Assembly (NCBI RefSeq): GCF_000585995.1
Contig: NZ_CP007410.1
Location: 6,255,001-6,319,000, forward strand
DNA: 64,000 nt
Direction of reading: 5' to 3'
Origin: Pseudomonas brassicacearum
GTDB lineage: Bacteria; Pseudomonadota; Gammaproteobacteria; Pseudomonadales; Pseudomonadaceae
Positions 25,610-35,147 of the stretch are shown here, one piece after another (the stretch's first letter is position 1; every line of letters starts with the position of its first letter). The notes beneath the pieces were generated by a model, which was not told the DNA's origin, did not search any database, and saw only the letters and a list, made by a program, of their open reading frames with translations. A program made the position numbers and the translations under genes.

Positions 25610-26665
25610 TTACTGGATATCCTCCGGCTTGACGATCACCCAGTTCTTGTCCGCCGTCACCGGCAGTCCTTCCTTGGCCTGGGCCGCGGCGTGCCTGGCC
25701 ATCATGCCGTTGATCTGGGTCATGTACTTGTCCTTGCGGTTGACCCACAGGTGGATACCGCCCTTGGCCACGTCCACATCGTGAAACAGCATGTAGCCGT
25801 CACTGCTCGGCGTGTCGCCGCCCACCAGCACCGGTTTTTTCCATTCGTCGATGTACGTCAGGATAGCCGCGTGCTTACCGGCCATCCAGGTCGCCGGAGT
25901 CCACAGGTAAGGCGTGTATTCCAGGTCAAGATTGGCCTTCTCGTCATATTTACCTGCGGTGATCTGCTTGCGGGCAGTGGTCAGCTCGCCAGTCTTGCGA
26001 TCCTTGAGCAACGTGGTCACGCCGATCACGTTCTGCGGCTTGAGGTTGTAGCCATACTTCGGATCGGAGGCGACCATGCGCACCAGCTCTTCCGACGCCG
26101 CGGTCATGACATAGACCTCGATGCCATTTTCCATCAGCTTGTTGTACAGCTCAGCCTGGCCGGTGAAGACTTTTGGCGGGTTGACGTTGTAGTTCACCAC
26201 CTTGTCGCCGTCGTAATAGGTGGTTGGCACCGGCTTGCCGGAAGCCATCAGCTCATCGACGTAGCCCTTGAGTTCCTTGAGGGTAAAACCGGAGAACACC
26301 TGGGCGACCCACGGGTAGCAGACCATGTCGTCCACTTCACACAGACGGTAGTAATAACTGAACAAGCTTTCCTTGTGATCGGCCGTGTCCTTGAACGGCA
26401 TCAGCTTCAAGGAAGGATCCAGGGTTTCACGGGTGATGAGGCCCTTGTTCTCCATGAACGGCAACAGCGACTCTTCAAGGTCGTAGCGGTAACTGGTGTT
26501 GTCCATGTCGAACACCGCGTAGTTACCCTTGTTGGCGTTGGCCGCGATCATCGCGTCCAGTGCCTTGGCCTGTTCGGCGGGCCAGTGCTTGAGATCAGTG
26601 GCAAATGCCTGACCGACGAGGCCCAGGCCCAAGGCAACAGCGAGAAGGTGAGGTGCGAGCTTCAT
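25610..26665 (-). CDS. pchP: Phosphorylcholine phosphatase PchP (HAD superfamily)
   Basis: A 351-residue periplasmic phosphatase releasing choline from phosphorylcholine. A 22-residue signal peptide (MKLAPHLLAVALGLGLVGQA) precedes the mature protein. HAD motif I is FDMDNT with nucleophile D53 and acid/base D55, which are D31 and D33 in mature numbering. Motif II lies in YVMTAASEEL, and motif III/IV in VGGDTPSSDGYML. The start at 26665 is preferred because GGAG lies eight bases upstream; the ATG at 26671 would be too close. In P. aeruginosa the gene responds to choline through GbdR; nothing here tests that. Confidence 0.92.
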   Translation of the reverse strand: MKLAPHLLAVALGLGLVGQAFATDLKHWPAEQAKALDAMIAANANKGNYAVFDMDNTSYRYDLEESLLPFMENKGLITRETLDPSLKLMPFKDTADHKESLFSYYYRLCEVDDMVCYPWVAQVFSGFTLKELKGYVDELMASGKPVPTTYYDGDKVVNYNVNPPKVFTGQAELYNKLMENGIEVYVMTAASEELVRMVASDPKYGYNLKPQNVIGVTTLLKDRKTGELTTARKQITAGKYDEKANLDLEYTPYLWTPATWMAGKHAAILTYIDEWKKPVLVGGDTPSSDGYMLFHDVDVAKGGIHLWVNRKDKYMTQINGMMARHAAAQAKEGLPVTADKNWVIVKPEDIQ

Positions 26666-26909
26666 CGGCATTTCTCCCAGGTTCAAAGAACCCGACGCTA
26701 ACAAATGCTTGTGACAGTCCTCGCCTGTGGGCGACCGCTTACATCGTGATCACGCCAGCGGCGTATCCATAAACGCCATTGCCTTATTCCATAAACGACA
26801 ATCTACATGCTTTTTTAGTATTAATTCATTAGTTATCAGGCTGTTAGGCTCCCCGGCTCGCAGTCGCGGCTTCAGGCGACTGGCACAAGTCTTATCGGAG
26901 CTTTTTTTG
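26666..26909. promoter_or_regulatory. Divergent promoter region between pchP and tcyP
   Basis: 244 bp without a gene. An A/T-rich stretch (about 26805-26840, TTTTTTAGTATTAATTCATT) is the most promoter-like part. No operator with clear symmetry was seen. Confidence 0.4.
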
Positions 26910-28301
26910 ATGAATCTGCCGCTGATCCTCAATCTGCTGGTATTCCTCGCCTTGCTGTTTGGCCTGGCGAAAACCCGTCACGGTACCTGGAGCCTGGCCA
27001 AGAAAGTCCTGCTGGCACTGGTGCTGGGCGTGGTGTTCGGGATTACCCTGCACACGATTTATGGCGCTGGCCACCCGGTGCTCAAAGCCTCGATCGGTTG
27101 GTTCGACCTGGTGGGCAACGGTTACGTGCAGCTACTGCAAATGATCGTCATCCCGCTGGTCTTCGCCTCGATTCTCAGCGCCGTAGCCCGCCTGCACAAC
27201 GCCTCGTCCTTGGGCAAGATCAGCTTCCTGACCATCGGCACGCTGCTATTCACCACCGCCATTGCCGCCCTGATCGGTATCGGCCTGACCAACCTGTTCG
27301 GCCTCACCGCCGAAGGCCTGGTGGCCGGCACCCAGGAATTGGCGCGCCTGCAGGTGATCCAGAGCGACTACGCCGGCAAGGTCGCCGACCTGAACATCCC
27401 GCAACTGCTGCTCTCGTTCATTCCACAGAATCCCTTTGCCGACCTGGCGCGGGCCAAGCCGACCTCGATCATCAGCGTGGTGATCTTCGCCGCGTTCCTC
27501 GGTGTCGCGGCGTTGCAGTTGCTCAAGGATGATGTAGAGAAAGGCCAGAAAGTGATCAACGCCATCGACACCCTGCAAAGCTGGGTGACGCGCCTGGTAC
27601 GCCTGGTGATGAAACTGACCCCGTACGGCGTACTGGCACTGATGACCAAAGTGGTGGCCGGCTCCAACCTGCAGGACATCATCAAGCTCGGTAGTTTCGT
27701 CGTGGTGTCGTACCTCGGGCTGGGCTTGATGTTCGTGGTCCACGGCCTGTTGGTTTCCGCCGCCGGGATCAACCCGTTGCGCTTCTTCCGCAAGATCTGG
27801 CCGGTGCTGACCTTCGCCTTCACCAGCCGCTCCAGCGCGGCAACGATCCCGCTGAGTATCGAAGCCCAGACCAGCCGCCTGGGCATTGCGCGTTCCATTG
27901 CCAGCTTCAGCGCCTCGTTCGGCGCCACCATCGGCCAGAATGGCTGCGCCGGGCTCTATCCGGCCATGTTGGCAGTCATGGTTGCGCCGACGGTGGGCAT
28001 CAACCCGTTGGATCCGGTATGGATCGCGACACTCGTGGCGATTGTGACCCTGAGCTCGGCGGGTGTGGCCGGGGTCGGTGGTGGCGCGACGTTTGCCGCG
28101 TTGATCGTACTTCCGGCAATGGGCTTGCCGGTCTCGCTGGTGGCGTTGCTGATTTCCGTCGAACCGCTGATCGACATGGGCCGCACGGCGTTGAACGTCA
28201 GCGGTTCGATCACCGCCGGGGCGATTACCAGTCAGGTGATGCAACAGACCGACAAGGCGTTGCTGGGTGCCGAGGAGCATGGGGAGCTGGTACAGGCTTG
28301 A
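26910..28301 (+). CDS. tcyP: L-cystine:cation symporter (TcyP family)
   Basis: A 463-residue DAACS-family symporter that takes up L-cystine as a sulfur source. It has about eight membrane helices and two re-entrant hairpins. Family blocks are [58 protein letters not shown] and the C-terminal [20 protein letters not shown]. The [11 protein letters not shown] form is typical of TcyP rather than of glutamate carriers. The start at 26910 is chosen for GGAG nine bases upstream; the 61 upstream in-frame codons are A/T-rich and non-coding in character. Confidence 0.92.
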   Translation: MNLPLILNLLVFLALLFGLAKTRHGTWSLAKKVLLALVLGVVFGITLHTIYGAGHPVLKASIGWFDLVGNGYVQLLQMIVIPLVFASILSAVARLHNASSLGKISFLTIGTLLFTTAIAALIGIGLTNLFGLTAEGLVAGTQELARLQVIQSDYAGKVADLNIPQLLLSFIPQNPFADLARAKPTSIISVVIFAAFLGVAALQLLKDDVEKGQKVINAIDTLQSWVTRLVRLVMKLTPYGVLALMTKVVAGSNLQDIIKLGSFVVVSYLGLGLMFVVHGLLVSAAGINPLRFFRKIWPVLTFAFTSRSSAATIPLSIEAQTSRLGIARSIASFSASFGATIGQNGCAGLYPAMLAVMVAPTVGINPLDPVWIATLVAIVTLSSAGVAGVGGGATFAALIVLPAMGLPVSLVALLISVEPLIDMGRTALNVSGSITAGAITSQVMQQTDKALLGAEEHGELVQA

Positions 28302-28319
28302 TGGGTGGCACCTGATCGA

Positions 28320-28410
28320 TCGCTATCGCGAGCAATCTCCCACACTGGATCTTCAGTGAACACAGTATTTGTGATCACTGGCAATCAATGTGTGGAGCTT
28401 GCTCGCGATG
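28320..28410. repeat. Degenerate REP inverted pair (family A)
   Basis: TCGCTATCGCGAGCAATCTC, CCACA and, after about 50 bases, TGTGGAGCTTGCTCGCGATG. Both arms have lost part of the GGGAGC core, which suggests an old copy. It lies between the converging tcyP and folA genes. Confidence 0.75.
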
Positions 28411-28413
28411 TTT

Positions 28414-28926
28414 TTAAAGCTTTTCCCACACCTCAAAGCTGTAGGCCGGCTTGTCCCCTTCCGCCGGGTTCGGTTGGTTCGAAACCAACTTCCACTGGCT
28501 TGAATCAAACTCCGGAAACCACGCATCCCCCTTCGGGCTCAGCGCTACGCGAGTCAGGTACAGCCGATCCGCCTGCGCCAGCGCCTGGGCGTACAGTTGC
28601 GCACCGCCGATCAACATCAGCTCGTCGACACCCTGCGCCAACGCCCAGGCCTCGGCCCGTTCCACCGCTGCCTCGAGCGTAGAAAAGACCTCCGCACCTT
28701 CCAGCACCAGATCCAGCTGACGGCTGACCACGATGTTCAGGCGCCCTGGCAATGGCCGGCCGAGGGAATCCCAGGTCTTGCGACCCATGATGATCGGCTT
28801 GCCCAAGGTGGTGGCCTTGAAGTATTTGAAATCCCCCGGCAGGTGCCAGGGCATGCTGTTGTCGACGCCGATCACACGGTTTTCACCGAGGGCTGCGATC
28901 AGGCTTAGGGGCAGAGTTTTTTTCAT
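28414..28926 (-). CDS. folA: Dihydrofolate reductase FolA
   Basis: A 170-residue NADPH-dependent dihydrofolate reductase. Conserved blocks are LIAALGENRVIGVDNSMPWH, LPGDFKYFKATT, IMGRKTWDSLGRPLPGRLNI and ELMLIGGAQLYAQAL. D22-like acidic substrate contact is seen as VDNSMPW, and the C-terminus reads YSFEVWEKL. Length is typical. It is divergent from the DUF2868 gene, with 96 bases between the start codons. Confidence 0.97.
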   Translation of the reverse strand: MKKTLPLSLIAALGENRVIGVDNSMPWHLPGDFKYFKATTLGKPIIMGRKTWDSLGRPLPGRLNIVVSRQLDLVLEGAEVFSTLEAAVERAEAWALAQGVDELMLIGGAQLYAQALAQADRLYLTRVALSPKGDAWFPEFDSSQWKLVSNQPNPAEGDKPAYSFEVWEKL

Positions 28927-29022
28927 GGCGGCGAGGATACCAGAGGCTTGGCGCCTGGCAACGTACCCCGACGGGCGCTACAGCGGTTATGCTCACCCCT
29001 CATTCGAGCGACGGGAGCGCCC

Positions 29023-30390
29023 GTGACTGAACTGCAGAACCTCTGGTTGACCGAGACGGTCCGCCTGCGTGAAGAACACGCCGGCCCGCTCGAAGACCAG
29101 GAAGCCAATCGCCTGGCCCGTGCGGCAGGCGGCGATTTATCCACCCGCATCCGCCACCGCGCCCGCTGGCTGGCCGAGCGCGATGGTCTCACCGACGCCC
29201 TGCGCCATTGGCTGCAAGGGGCGCGCCTGGCGCTGATCGTGCTGGCGGTGCTCGCCATCATCAGCGGCGCCGGCCTCGGGTTCGCCGCGCTCGGCGATGG
29301 GCAAACACCGGTCAATGTGTTCTGGGCCCTGGGCAGTCTTTTGGGGCTGAACCTGATCCTGCTCGTCGGTTGGGTCCTGGGACTGATATTCGCTGGCGAG
29401 CAAGGTGCCGCGCTGGGGCGCCTGTGGCTGTGGCTCAGCGAAAAACTCGCCCGCGATGCCAAGGCCGCCCAGCTGGCGCCGGTCCTGCTGCTGTTGCTGC
29501 AACGGCACAAGCTCAATCGCTGGGCCCTCGGTGCGCTGGTCAATGGTTTGTGGCTGCTGGCGATGTTCAGCGCGCTGGTCATCGTACTGATGCTGATGGC
29601 GACCCGGCGCTATGGCTTTGTCTGGGAAACGACAATCCTCGGTGGCGAGACCTTCGTCGCCATGACCCGAGGCCTCGGCGCGCTGCCTGCCCTGTTGGGC
29701 TTCAGCGTGCCGACCGTGGAGATGATCCGCGCCAGCGGCGACGGCGCCTTGGACATCGAGAGCGCCCGCCAGGCCTGGGCCGCCTGGCTGGTGGGCGTGG
29801 TGCTGGTCTATGGCGTGCTGCCGCGCCTGGGCCTGGCGCTGCTGTGCCTGTGGCGCTGGCGGCGCGGCCGGGCCCTGTTGCGCCTGGACCTGAACCTGCC
29901 GGGCTACGCCCAATTGCGCGAACGCCTGATGCCCAGCAGTGAGCGCCTGGGCGTCAACGACGCCGCGCCCGCGCAGTTGCACCAGATCGAAAATGCGGTC
30001 AGTGCGCAGGAAAGCGACGGAGCCTTGCTGGTGGCAATCGAACTGGACGAGCGGCCCTGGCCACCGAAACTGCCAGACACCGTGAAAGACGCCGGCATTC
30101 TCGACAGTCGCGAATCCCGCCACCGGCTCCTCGAACAACTGTCGCGATTTCCCCCGGCGCGACTGGCGATTGCCTGCGACCCGCGCCGCTCACCGGATCG
30201 CGGCAGCCTGGCGTTGATTGCCGAGCTGGCCCGCAGCGCCAGCGCCACCCGCGTCTGGTTGTTGCAAGCCCCACCGGGTGAAGCGTTGGACGCCGAGCGC
30301 CTGGGCGACTGGCACAACGCCCTGCAACAGTTGCAATTGCCCTTCGCCGATTGCGCGCCCTTGAACTGGCTGGAGACCGGCCATGACTGA
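29023..30390 (+). CDS. DUF2868 membrane protein
   Basis: A 455-residue protein starting at GTG (29023), with GGGAG just upstream. Its N-terminal 70 residues are soluble and charged. Membrane helices lie near residues 68-90 (ALIVLAVLAIISGAGLGFAA), 103-127, 170-195 and 250-270. The last 150 residues are again soluble. The sequence matches the DUF2868 type. It overlaps the downstream GTPase gene by eight bases, a pairing widespread in pseudomonads, so the two probably form a membrane-GTPase unit. The function is not established. Confidence 0.85.
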   Translation: MTELQNLWLTETVRLREEHAGPLEDQEANRLARAAGGDLSTRIRHRARWLAERDGLTDALRHWLQGARLALIVLAVLAIISGAGLGFAALGDGQTPVNVFWALGSLLGLNLILLVGWVLGLIFAGEQGAALGRLWLWLSEKLARDAKAAQLAPVLLLLLQRHKLNRWALGALVNGLWLLAMFSALVIVLMLMATRRYGFVWETTILGGETFVAMTRGLGALPALLGFSVPTVEMIRASGDGALDIESARQAWAAWLVGVVLVYGVLPRLGLALLCLWRWRRGRALLRLDLNLPGYAQLRERLMPSSERLGVNDAAPAQLHQIENAVSAQESDGALLVAIELDERPWPPKLPDTVKDAGILDSRESRHRLLEQLSRFPPARLAIACDPRRSPDRGSLALIAELARSASATRVWLLQAPPGEALDAERLGDWHNALQQLQLPFADCAPLNWLETGHD

Positions 30391-31756
30391 ATCCATGAAG
30401 CCACTGAAACTGGCCGTGGTCGGCCATACCAACGTCGGCAAGACCTCCCTGCTACGAACCCTGACCCGGGACGTCGGCTTCGGCGAGGTGTCCCACCGTC
30501 CGAGCACCACCCGGCACGTCGAGGGTGCACGCTTGTCGGTGGACGGCGAAGCGCTGCTGGAACTGTACGACACGCCGGGCCTGGAAGACGCCATCGCCCT
30601 GCTCGATTACCTCGAGCGCCTGGAGCGTCCCGGCGAACGCCTGGATGGCCCGGCGCGCCTGGCCCGGTTCCTCGAGGGCAGCGAGGCGCGGCAACGTTTC
30701 GAGCAGGAAGCCAAAGTGCTGCGGCAACTGCTCGCCAGCGACGCCGGGCTCTATGTGATCGATGCCCGGGAACCGGTCCTGGCCAAATACCGTGATGAGC
30801 TGGAAGTCCTCGCCAGTTGTGGCAAACCGCTGCTGCCGGTATTGAACTTCGTCAGCAGCGCCCATCATCGCGAGCCCGACTGGCGTGAAGCCCTGGCTCG
30901 ACTGGGACTGCACGCCCTGGTGCGCTTTGACAGCGTCGCTCCACCCGAAGACGGCGAACGACGCCTGTATGAAAGCCTCGCGCTGTTGCTGGAAAGCGCC
31001 CGCGGGCAACTGGAACGACTGGTCGCCGATCAACAGGCCCAGCGCCTTGCCCGTCAGCGGAGCGCGGCGCGATTGATCGCCGAATTGCTGATCGACTGCG
31101 CCGCCTGCCGGCGCAGCGTGGCCAGCGATGCCGAACTGGAGCGCCAGGCCATCAGCGAGCTACGCGGCGCGGTGCGTCAACGCGAACAGCGCTGCGTCGA
31201 GGCCCTGCTCAAGCTCTACGCTTTCCGCCCCCAAGACGCTGCTGCCAGCGATCTGCCGTTGCTGGACGGGCGCTGGGGCGATGACCTGTTCAACCCCGAA
31301 ACCCTCAAGCAACTGGGCGTACGCGTGGGCGGCGGGATCGCGGCGGGCGCAGCGGCCGGAGCCGGGGTGGACTTGCTGGTGGGCGGCCTGACCCTCGGTG
31401 CCGCCGCCCTGGCCGGGGCCATTGTCGGCGGCACCCTGCAAACCGCGCGCAGCTATGGCAGCCGGCTGATGGGCAAGCTCAAGGGCCAGCGGGAGCTGAC
31501 GGTGGACGACAGCGTATTGCGCCTGCTGGCCCTGCGCCAACGACAACTGCTGCAAGCCCTCAATGAGCGCGGCCACGCGGCGATGGACAGCATCCGCATC
31601 GCCACGCCCCAGGACAAGACCTGGCGCGAAGGCAAGTTGCCCGAAGCCTTGAGCAAGGCCCGGACGTATCCGCAGTGGTCGTCGCTGAACCCTCAGGCAC
31701 GGTTGAGCCAGGCGGAGCGGCAGGAGCGGATCGAGCAGTTGGCCGAGGAGCTCTAG
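30383..31756 (+). CDS. GTPase with C-terminal DUF3482 domain
   Basis: A 457-residue P-loop GTPase. G1 is GHTNVGKTS (G14-K20-T21); the switch region has RPSTTRHVEGARL; G3 is ELYDTPGLED. A G4-like NKxD is not evident; LLPVLNFVSS may occupy that place. The C-terminal 280 residues match DUF3482 and contain a glycine/alanine-rich hydrophobic stretch (GVRVGGGIAAGAAAGAGVDL and GLTLGAAALAGAIVGG) that could insert in a membrane, as in other membrane-remodelling GTPases. Translation is coupled to the DUF2868 gene. The role is unknown. Confidence 0.87.
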   Translation: MTESMKPLKLAVVGHTNVGKTSLLRTLTRDVGFGEVSHRPSTTRHVEGARLSVDGEALLELYDTPGLEDAIALLDYLERLERPGERLDGPARLARFLEGSEARQRFEQEAKVLRQLLASDAGLYVIDAREPVLAKYRDELEVLASCGKPLLPVLNFVSSAHHREPDWREALARLGLHALVRFDSVAPPEDGERRLYESLALLLESARGQLERLVADQQAQRLARQRSAARLIAELLIDCAACRRSVASDAELERQAISELRGAVRQREQRCVEALLKLYAFRPQDAAASDLPLLDGRWGDDLFNPETLKQLGVRVGGGIAAGAAAGAGVDLLVGGLTLGAAALAGAIVGGTLQTARSYGSRLMGKLKGQRELTVDDSVLRLLALRQRQLLQALNERGHAAMDSIRIATPQDKTWREGKLPEALSKARTYPQWSSLNPQARLSQAERQERIEQLAEEL

Positions 31757-31793
31757 ACACCTCCTGCCTGAACCGAGGATAGGGTGGACACAG

Positions 31794-31929
31794 TTTGTGG
31801 CGAGGGGATTTATCCCCGCTGGGCTGCGCAGCAGCCCCAAAACCTGACACCTCGCTTTCTCAAGTCAATAGCGTTCAACCATTTTGGGGGCGCTTCGCAC
31901 CCCAACGGGGATAAATCCCCTCACCACAA
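31794..31929. repeat. REP inverted pair (family B variant)
   Basis: TTTGTGGCGAGGGGATTTAT, CCCCGCTGGGCTGCGCAGCAG on the left and the inverted CCAACGGGGATAAATCCCCT, CACCACAA on the right. The stem core is GGGGATTTATCCCC rather than GGGAGCTTGCTCCC, making it a sequence variant of family B. Confidence 0.85.
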
Positions 31930-31951
31930 GAGCCGCGGCGCCCGCTTAGGG

Positions 31952-32443
31952 TCAATCGCCGATCAATGCCTTGAGCGCCAAAGCCGCTTCAGGCAATTCC
32001 AGTTCACTGAACACCTTCACGCCATGGCGCTTGAGCAAGGCTGCCGTCACGCCTTCGCCAGTGACTTTCACGCCACTGAACGTCCCGTCATAGGTCAGCA
32101 GATTACCGCACGACGGGCTATTGGCCTTGAGCACGGCGATCCGGATGCCGTGTTCGCGCACCAACGCCAGCGCTTGATCGGCACCTGACAAAAACTGCGC
32201 ACTGACATCTTCACCGTCGGTAGTGATCACTGCTGCGTGGCCATCGAGTACTTGCCCACCCTGCCCGCCGGGAATCTCCGCCGCCGCCCGGGGCGTGGGC
32301 AGGCCACCGGCGACTTCCGGGCACAGCGCCACGACCCGGCCTTCGTCGAGCCAATGCCGGAGCTGATCGAACGGCCCGCTGGCACCACCGTCGTAGCGCA
32401 CACGGTGGCCGAGCAGGCAGCGACTGACCAGGATCTTTTCCAT
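31952..32443 (-). CDS. DUF523 family protein
   Basis: A 163-residue protein. The N-terminus ILVSRCLLGHRVRYDGGAS, the middle VALCPEVAGGLPTPRAAAEI and LKANSPSCGNLLTYDGTFSG define DUF523. Three conserved cysteines (SRCLLG, ALCPE, SPSCG) suggest metal or Fe-S binding, as in related 2-thiouracil desulfurase-type proteins; this is inference. The start MEKILVS is chosen by alignment with the usual N-terminus. It lies two bases downstream of the oxygenase gene and is probably co-transcribed with it. Confidence 0.85.
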   Translation of the reverse strand: MEKILVSRCLLGHRVRYDGGASGPFDQLRHWLDEGRVVALCPEVAGGLPTPRAAAEIPGGQGGQVLDGHAAVITTDGEDVSAQFLSGADQALALVREHGIRIAVLKANSPSCGNLLTYDGTFSGVKVTGEGVTAALLKRHGVKVFSELELPEAALALKALIGD

Positions 32444-32445
32444 AC

Positions 32446-33078
32446 TCAGAACAACTCGTTGCCACGGCGCCGGAACCACCCCGTCAAGGACAGGCGATCC
32501 CGCGTGGCGGGCAGGACTTCATGGGGAATTTCCCCCGACAGGAACACCACCAGGCAGCCACCGGTGGGCACCACGTCATGTTCCGCGCCGTCGTCCAGGT
32601 ACATGCGCAACTGGCCGCCATGTTCCGGCAACCAGGCGTCGTTGAGGTAAAGCACCGCCGACACCATCCGCCGGTCGTCATCGCGGAAGCGGTCGACATG
32701 CTTGAGGTAGAACGCACCGGGCGGGTACAGGGCGAAGTGGCTTTCGAAATCCTCCAGGCCCAGGAAAAGCCCGCGATTCATCGCCTCGCGCAGGCAGTCC
32801 ATAAGCCCCAGGTAACGGTCGCAGGCTGGCGCCTGGCCGGGCTCGATCCATTGGATGCGATCACCCCGAATGCCTTCGCGAATCTCCGAGAACGGCCCGC
32901 GCCCGACCGCCGCCGGGGCCAATTCGCCTTCAGCGGCACGCTGGCGGCACTCGGTCGCCAGGGCGCGGGTCAACGCATCCGGCAGGAAGATGTTCTGCTG
33001 CGACCAGCCGCGCTCGGCCAGGTCGTCCACGATACGTAACAGCAGCGGGTGATCAGAAGATATTTGCATGGCGCGCAT
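32446..33078 (-). CDS. 2OG-Fe(II) oxygenase (prolyl-4-hydroxylase-like)
   Basis: A 210-residue dioxygenase using Fe(II) and 2-oxoglutarate. The metal triad is seen as HxD in FYLKHVDRFRDD and the distal His in GEIPHEVLPATR; the following arginine (RDRLSLTGWFR) would bind 2-oxoglutarate. The spacing and the phrase SAVLYLNDAWLPEHGGQLRM are typical of the P4Hc/SM-20 group. The ATG at 33078 is preferred because AGGA lies five bases upstream; an alternative is 33069. In pseudomonads similar enzymes hydroxylate translation factor EF-Tu. That target is possible here but not shown. Confidence 0.88.
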   Translation of the reverse strand: MRAMQISSDHPLLLRIVDDLAERGWSQQNIFLPDALTRALATECRQRAAEGELAPAAVGRGPFSEIREGIRGDRIQWIEPGQAPACDRYLGLMDCLREAMNRGLFLGLEDFESHFALYPPGAFYLKHVDRFRDDDRRMVSAVLYLNDAWLPEHGGQLRMYLDDGAEHDVVPTGGCLVVFLSGEIPHEVLPATRDRLSLTGWFRRRGNELF

Positions 33079-33219
33079 AGTATTCCTGTGCCTGCAAAAC
33101 CGACAGCGAGGCACAGCAGGTTTTTTGCTGCCAGATAGCACCGCCGTACGAACTTGATACGAATTCTCGACAAGACCCCACACCCCACGGAGAATAGTCG
33201 GCTGCTGACAGGAGTCCCT

Positions 33220-33963
33220 ATGCGCCGTTTGCTTTTCTCACTGTTGATGTTCTGCGTATTACCTGCCTGGGCAGACAGCTACGACCAGTTGTATAAGGTC
33301 GCCGGCTGGCCGGAACAGCGGGCGCATTTCAATGACGCCTTGAGCGCCACGCAACAGCGTTACCAGAACAGCCTGCCGCCAGCGGTGTTCCAGGCGTTGG
33401 TGAACAACAGCAATCAACGTTTCGCCCCCCAGGCCATGGACCAGCGGGCCGAGGCGCAAATGCGCAAGAACCTGCGTGACCCTCAGCCGTCCCTGGCGTT
33501 CTTCCAATCACCGTTGGGCCGCAAGGTCGTGACGGCCGAACTGCTGGCGACCCGTCGCGATCAATTGGCGAAAAACGCCAAGGGCCTGCCGAAGATGCAA
33601 GCCAGCGATAACCGCTTGTTGATCATCGGCCACCTGGCCCAGGCCCTGCCCGCCCGCGAAGCCGGCGCCGAGGTCAGCCTGGCGATCGCCGGCGTGGCGG
33701 CCGACAGCCTGAGTTCGATGATCCCCGGCCTGCTGGGTGGCGGCCAGGCCCAGGGCATGCTGAACGGCCAGCGCCAGCGGCTGATGGAGCAGATCGGCGC
33801 GGACCTGAACAACACGTTGCTGTACGTCTACCGCGACCTGTCGGATACCGAGCTGGAAGAATTCGCCACCTTCGCCGAATCGGCCGAGGGTCAGGCTTAT
33901 TACCAGGCGGCTTTGGCGGCGATTCGGGCGGGGTTGGCGGTGGGGCAGACGCTCGGGCAGTAG
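33220..33963 (+). CDS. DUF2059 exported protein
   Basis: A 247-residue protein with a clear signal peptide (MRRLLFSLLMFCVLPAWADS, cut after AWA) and a ribosome-binding site AGGAG just upstream. The mature part is helical with a C-terminal block ELEEFATFAESAEGQAYYQA, typical of DUF2059 (periplasmic, function unknown). No catalytic residues are evident. It stands alone on the plus strand between minus-strand genes, with a REP pair behind it. Confidence 0.85.
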   Translation: MRRLLFSLLMFCVLPAWADSYDQLYKVAGWPEQRAHFNDALSATQQRYQNSLPPAVFQALVNNSNQRFAPQAMDQRAEAQMRKNLRDPQPSLAFFQSPLGRKVVTAELLATRRDQLAKNAKGLPKMQASDNRLLIIGHLAQALPAREAGAEVSLAIAGVAADSLSSMIPGLLGGGQAQGMLNGQRQRLMEQIGADLNNTLLYVYRDLSDTELEEFATFAESAEGQAYYQAALAAIRAGLAVGQTLGQ

Positions 33964-33981
33964 AACTTCAGCGTCCAAGGC

Positions 33982-34084
33982 ATCGCTATCGCGAGCAAGC
34001 TCGCTCCCACAGGGGGTTGAGTGAACTCAGGTTTCGCGAGCGTCAAAGGTCCAGTGTGGGAGCGAGCTTGCTCGCGATAGCGAT
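33982..34084. repeat. REP inverted pair (family A)
   Basis: ATCGCTATCGCGAGCAAGCT, CGCTCCCACA on the left and TGTGGGAGCGAGCTTGCTCG, CGATAGCGAT on the right. The arms are near-perfect complements over 30 bases. The pair lies between the converging DUF2059 and hydrolase genes. Confidence 0.9.
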
Positions 34085-34091
34085 CACAAAG

Positions 34092-35039
34092 TCACCGCCG
34101 AACCCGGCTCATCCGCTTGGTCAGAAACCCAAACATCTCCTGCCGCATTGCCAAGGCCTCGTTCGCCAGATGATGCCGGCCCTCGGGCAGCATCAACACC
34201 TGCGGCCGGTCGAACTTACTGCGCAGCACTTGCAGGTTGTGCACCCAATCCACCGTCATATCCGCCTGCCCTTGCACGATCAACGGCTGGCGCGGACTGC
34301 TCGGGGCGGCTTCGATGCGTTTGATCCATTGTCCCAACGCCCCCACCCACGCGGTGGGCAGGCGGAGCGGTTGCAGCGGGTCGGCTTGCAGGAATGGCAG
34401 GAACTGCGGGTCGGTGGAGTTCTCGCTGAAGCGCCGGGCGATGCCGGTCACAAAAGGTTTGAGCAGGTAGTAACTCAGGCGCGACCAACCCCAGGCCCGC
34501 GGCCGCACCAGCGGCGACAACAGGATCACCTGGCCCTGGGCCGGGCTAGTGGCGCCATGGTTGAGCACGTGATCCACCACGATAGCCCCGCCGGTGCTTT
34601 GCCCACACAGATGCCAGGGTTGCGGCAGGCCCAATGCTCCAGCCTCGGCCAACAGGCCCTGCAACGTGGCCTGGTACTCGGCGAAATCGCCAATGCTGGC
34701 CCGCTCGCCGCTGGACAGGCCATGGCCCGGCAGGTCACAGGCAATCACCGCGAATTTCTGCGCCAGGGCCCACTCGATCAAGTGTCGATACAGGCCCATG
34801 TGATCGTAGTAACCGTGGAACACAAACAACGTCGCCACGGCTTTTTCCGGCCACCAGACCTGGGCAACCACCTCATACCCGTCGATCTCGAAACGCCCCA
34901 GTCCCTTGCGCAACGGGTATTGGGGGAAATCCAGCCCATAGAAGCGCTGATAGGCCTGTGCTTGCTCCGAGAGCGGCTGCCACTCGGCCAGGGATTGCAG
35001 GCTGGCACGCAGGTGATCGGGGTCGAAAGTGGCAGGCAT
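34092..35039 (-). CDS. Alpha/beta hydrolase, lysophospholipase/monoglyceride-lipase-like (serine aminopeptidase S33 fold)
   Basis: A 315-residue hydrolase. The oxyanion-hole region is LFVFHGYYDHMGLYRHLIEW, and the nucleophile elbow is LCGQSTGGAIV (GxSxG). The late acid is in IVQGQADMTVDW and the histidine in PEGRHHLANE. This order and the HGYYDH motif resemble PldB/monoglyceride-lipase-type enzymes acting on membrane lipids or short esters. The start at 35039 has GGGA seven bases upstream. The substrate is unknown. Confidence 0.85.
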   Translation of the reverse strand: MPATFDPDHLRASLQSLAEWQPLSEQAQAYQRFYGLDFPQYPLRKGLGRFEIDGYEVVAQVWWPEKAVATLFVFHGYYDHMGLYRHLIEWALAQKFAVIACDLPGHGLSSGERASIGDFAEYQATLQGLLAEAGALGLPQPWHLCGQSTGGAIVVDHVLNHGATSPAQGQVILLSPLVRPRAWGWSRLSYYLLKPFVTGIARRFSENSTDPQFLPFLQADPLQPLRLPTAWVGALGQWIKRIEAAPSSPRQPLIVQGQADMTVDWVHNLQVLRSKFDRPQVLMLPEGRHHLANEALAMRQEMFGFLTKRMSRVRR

Positions 35040-35147
35040 CAAGATTCCCAGGCAGAAGCGCATCGCGCGAAACAGACTTTATAAGCCTGCGATATTCATC
35101 TGTCGCGGCAGGCATGGCAAGCTAGCCGGCCTCAGAGGATCGACTTC

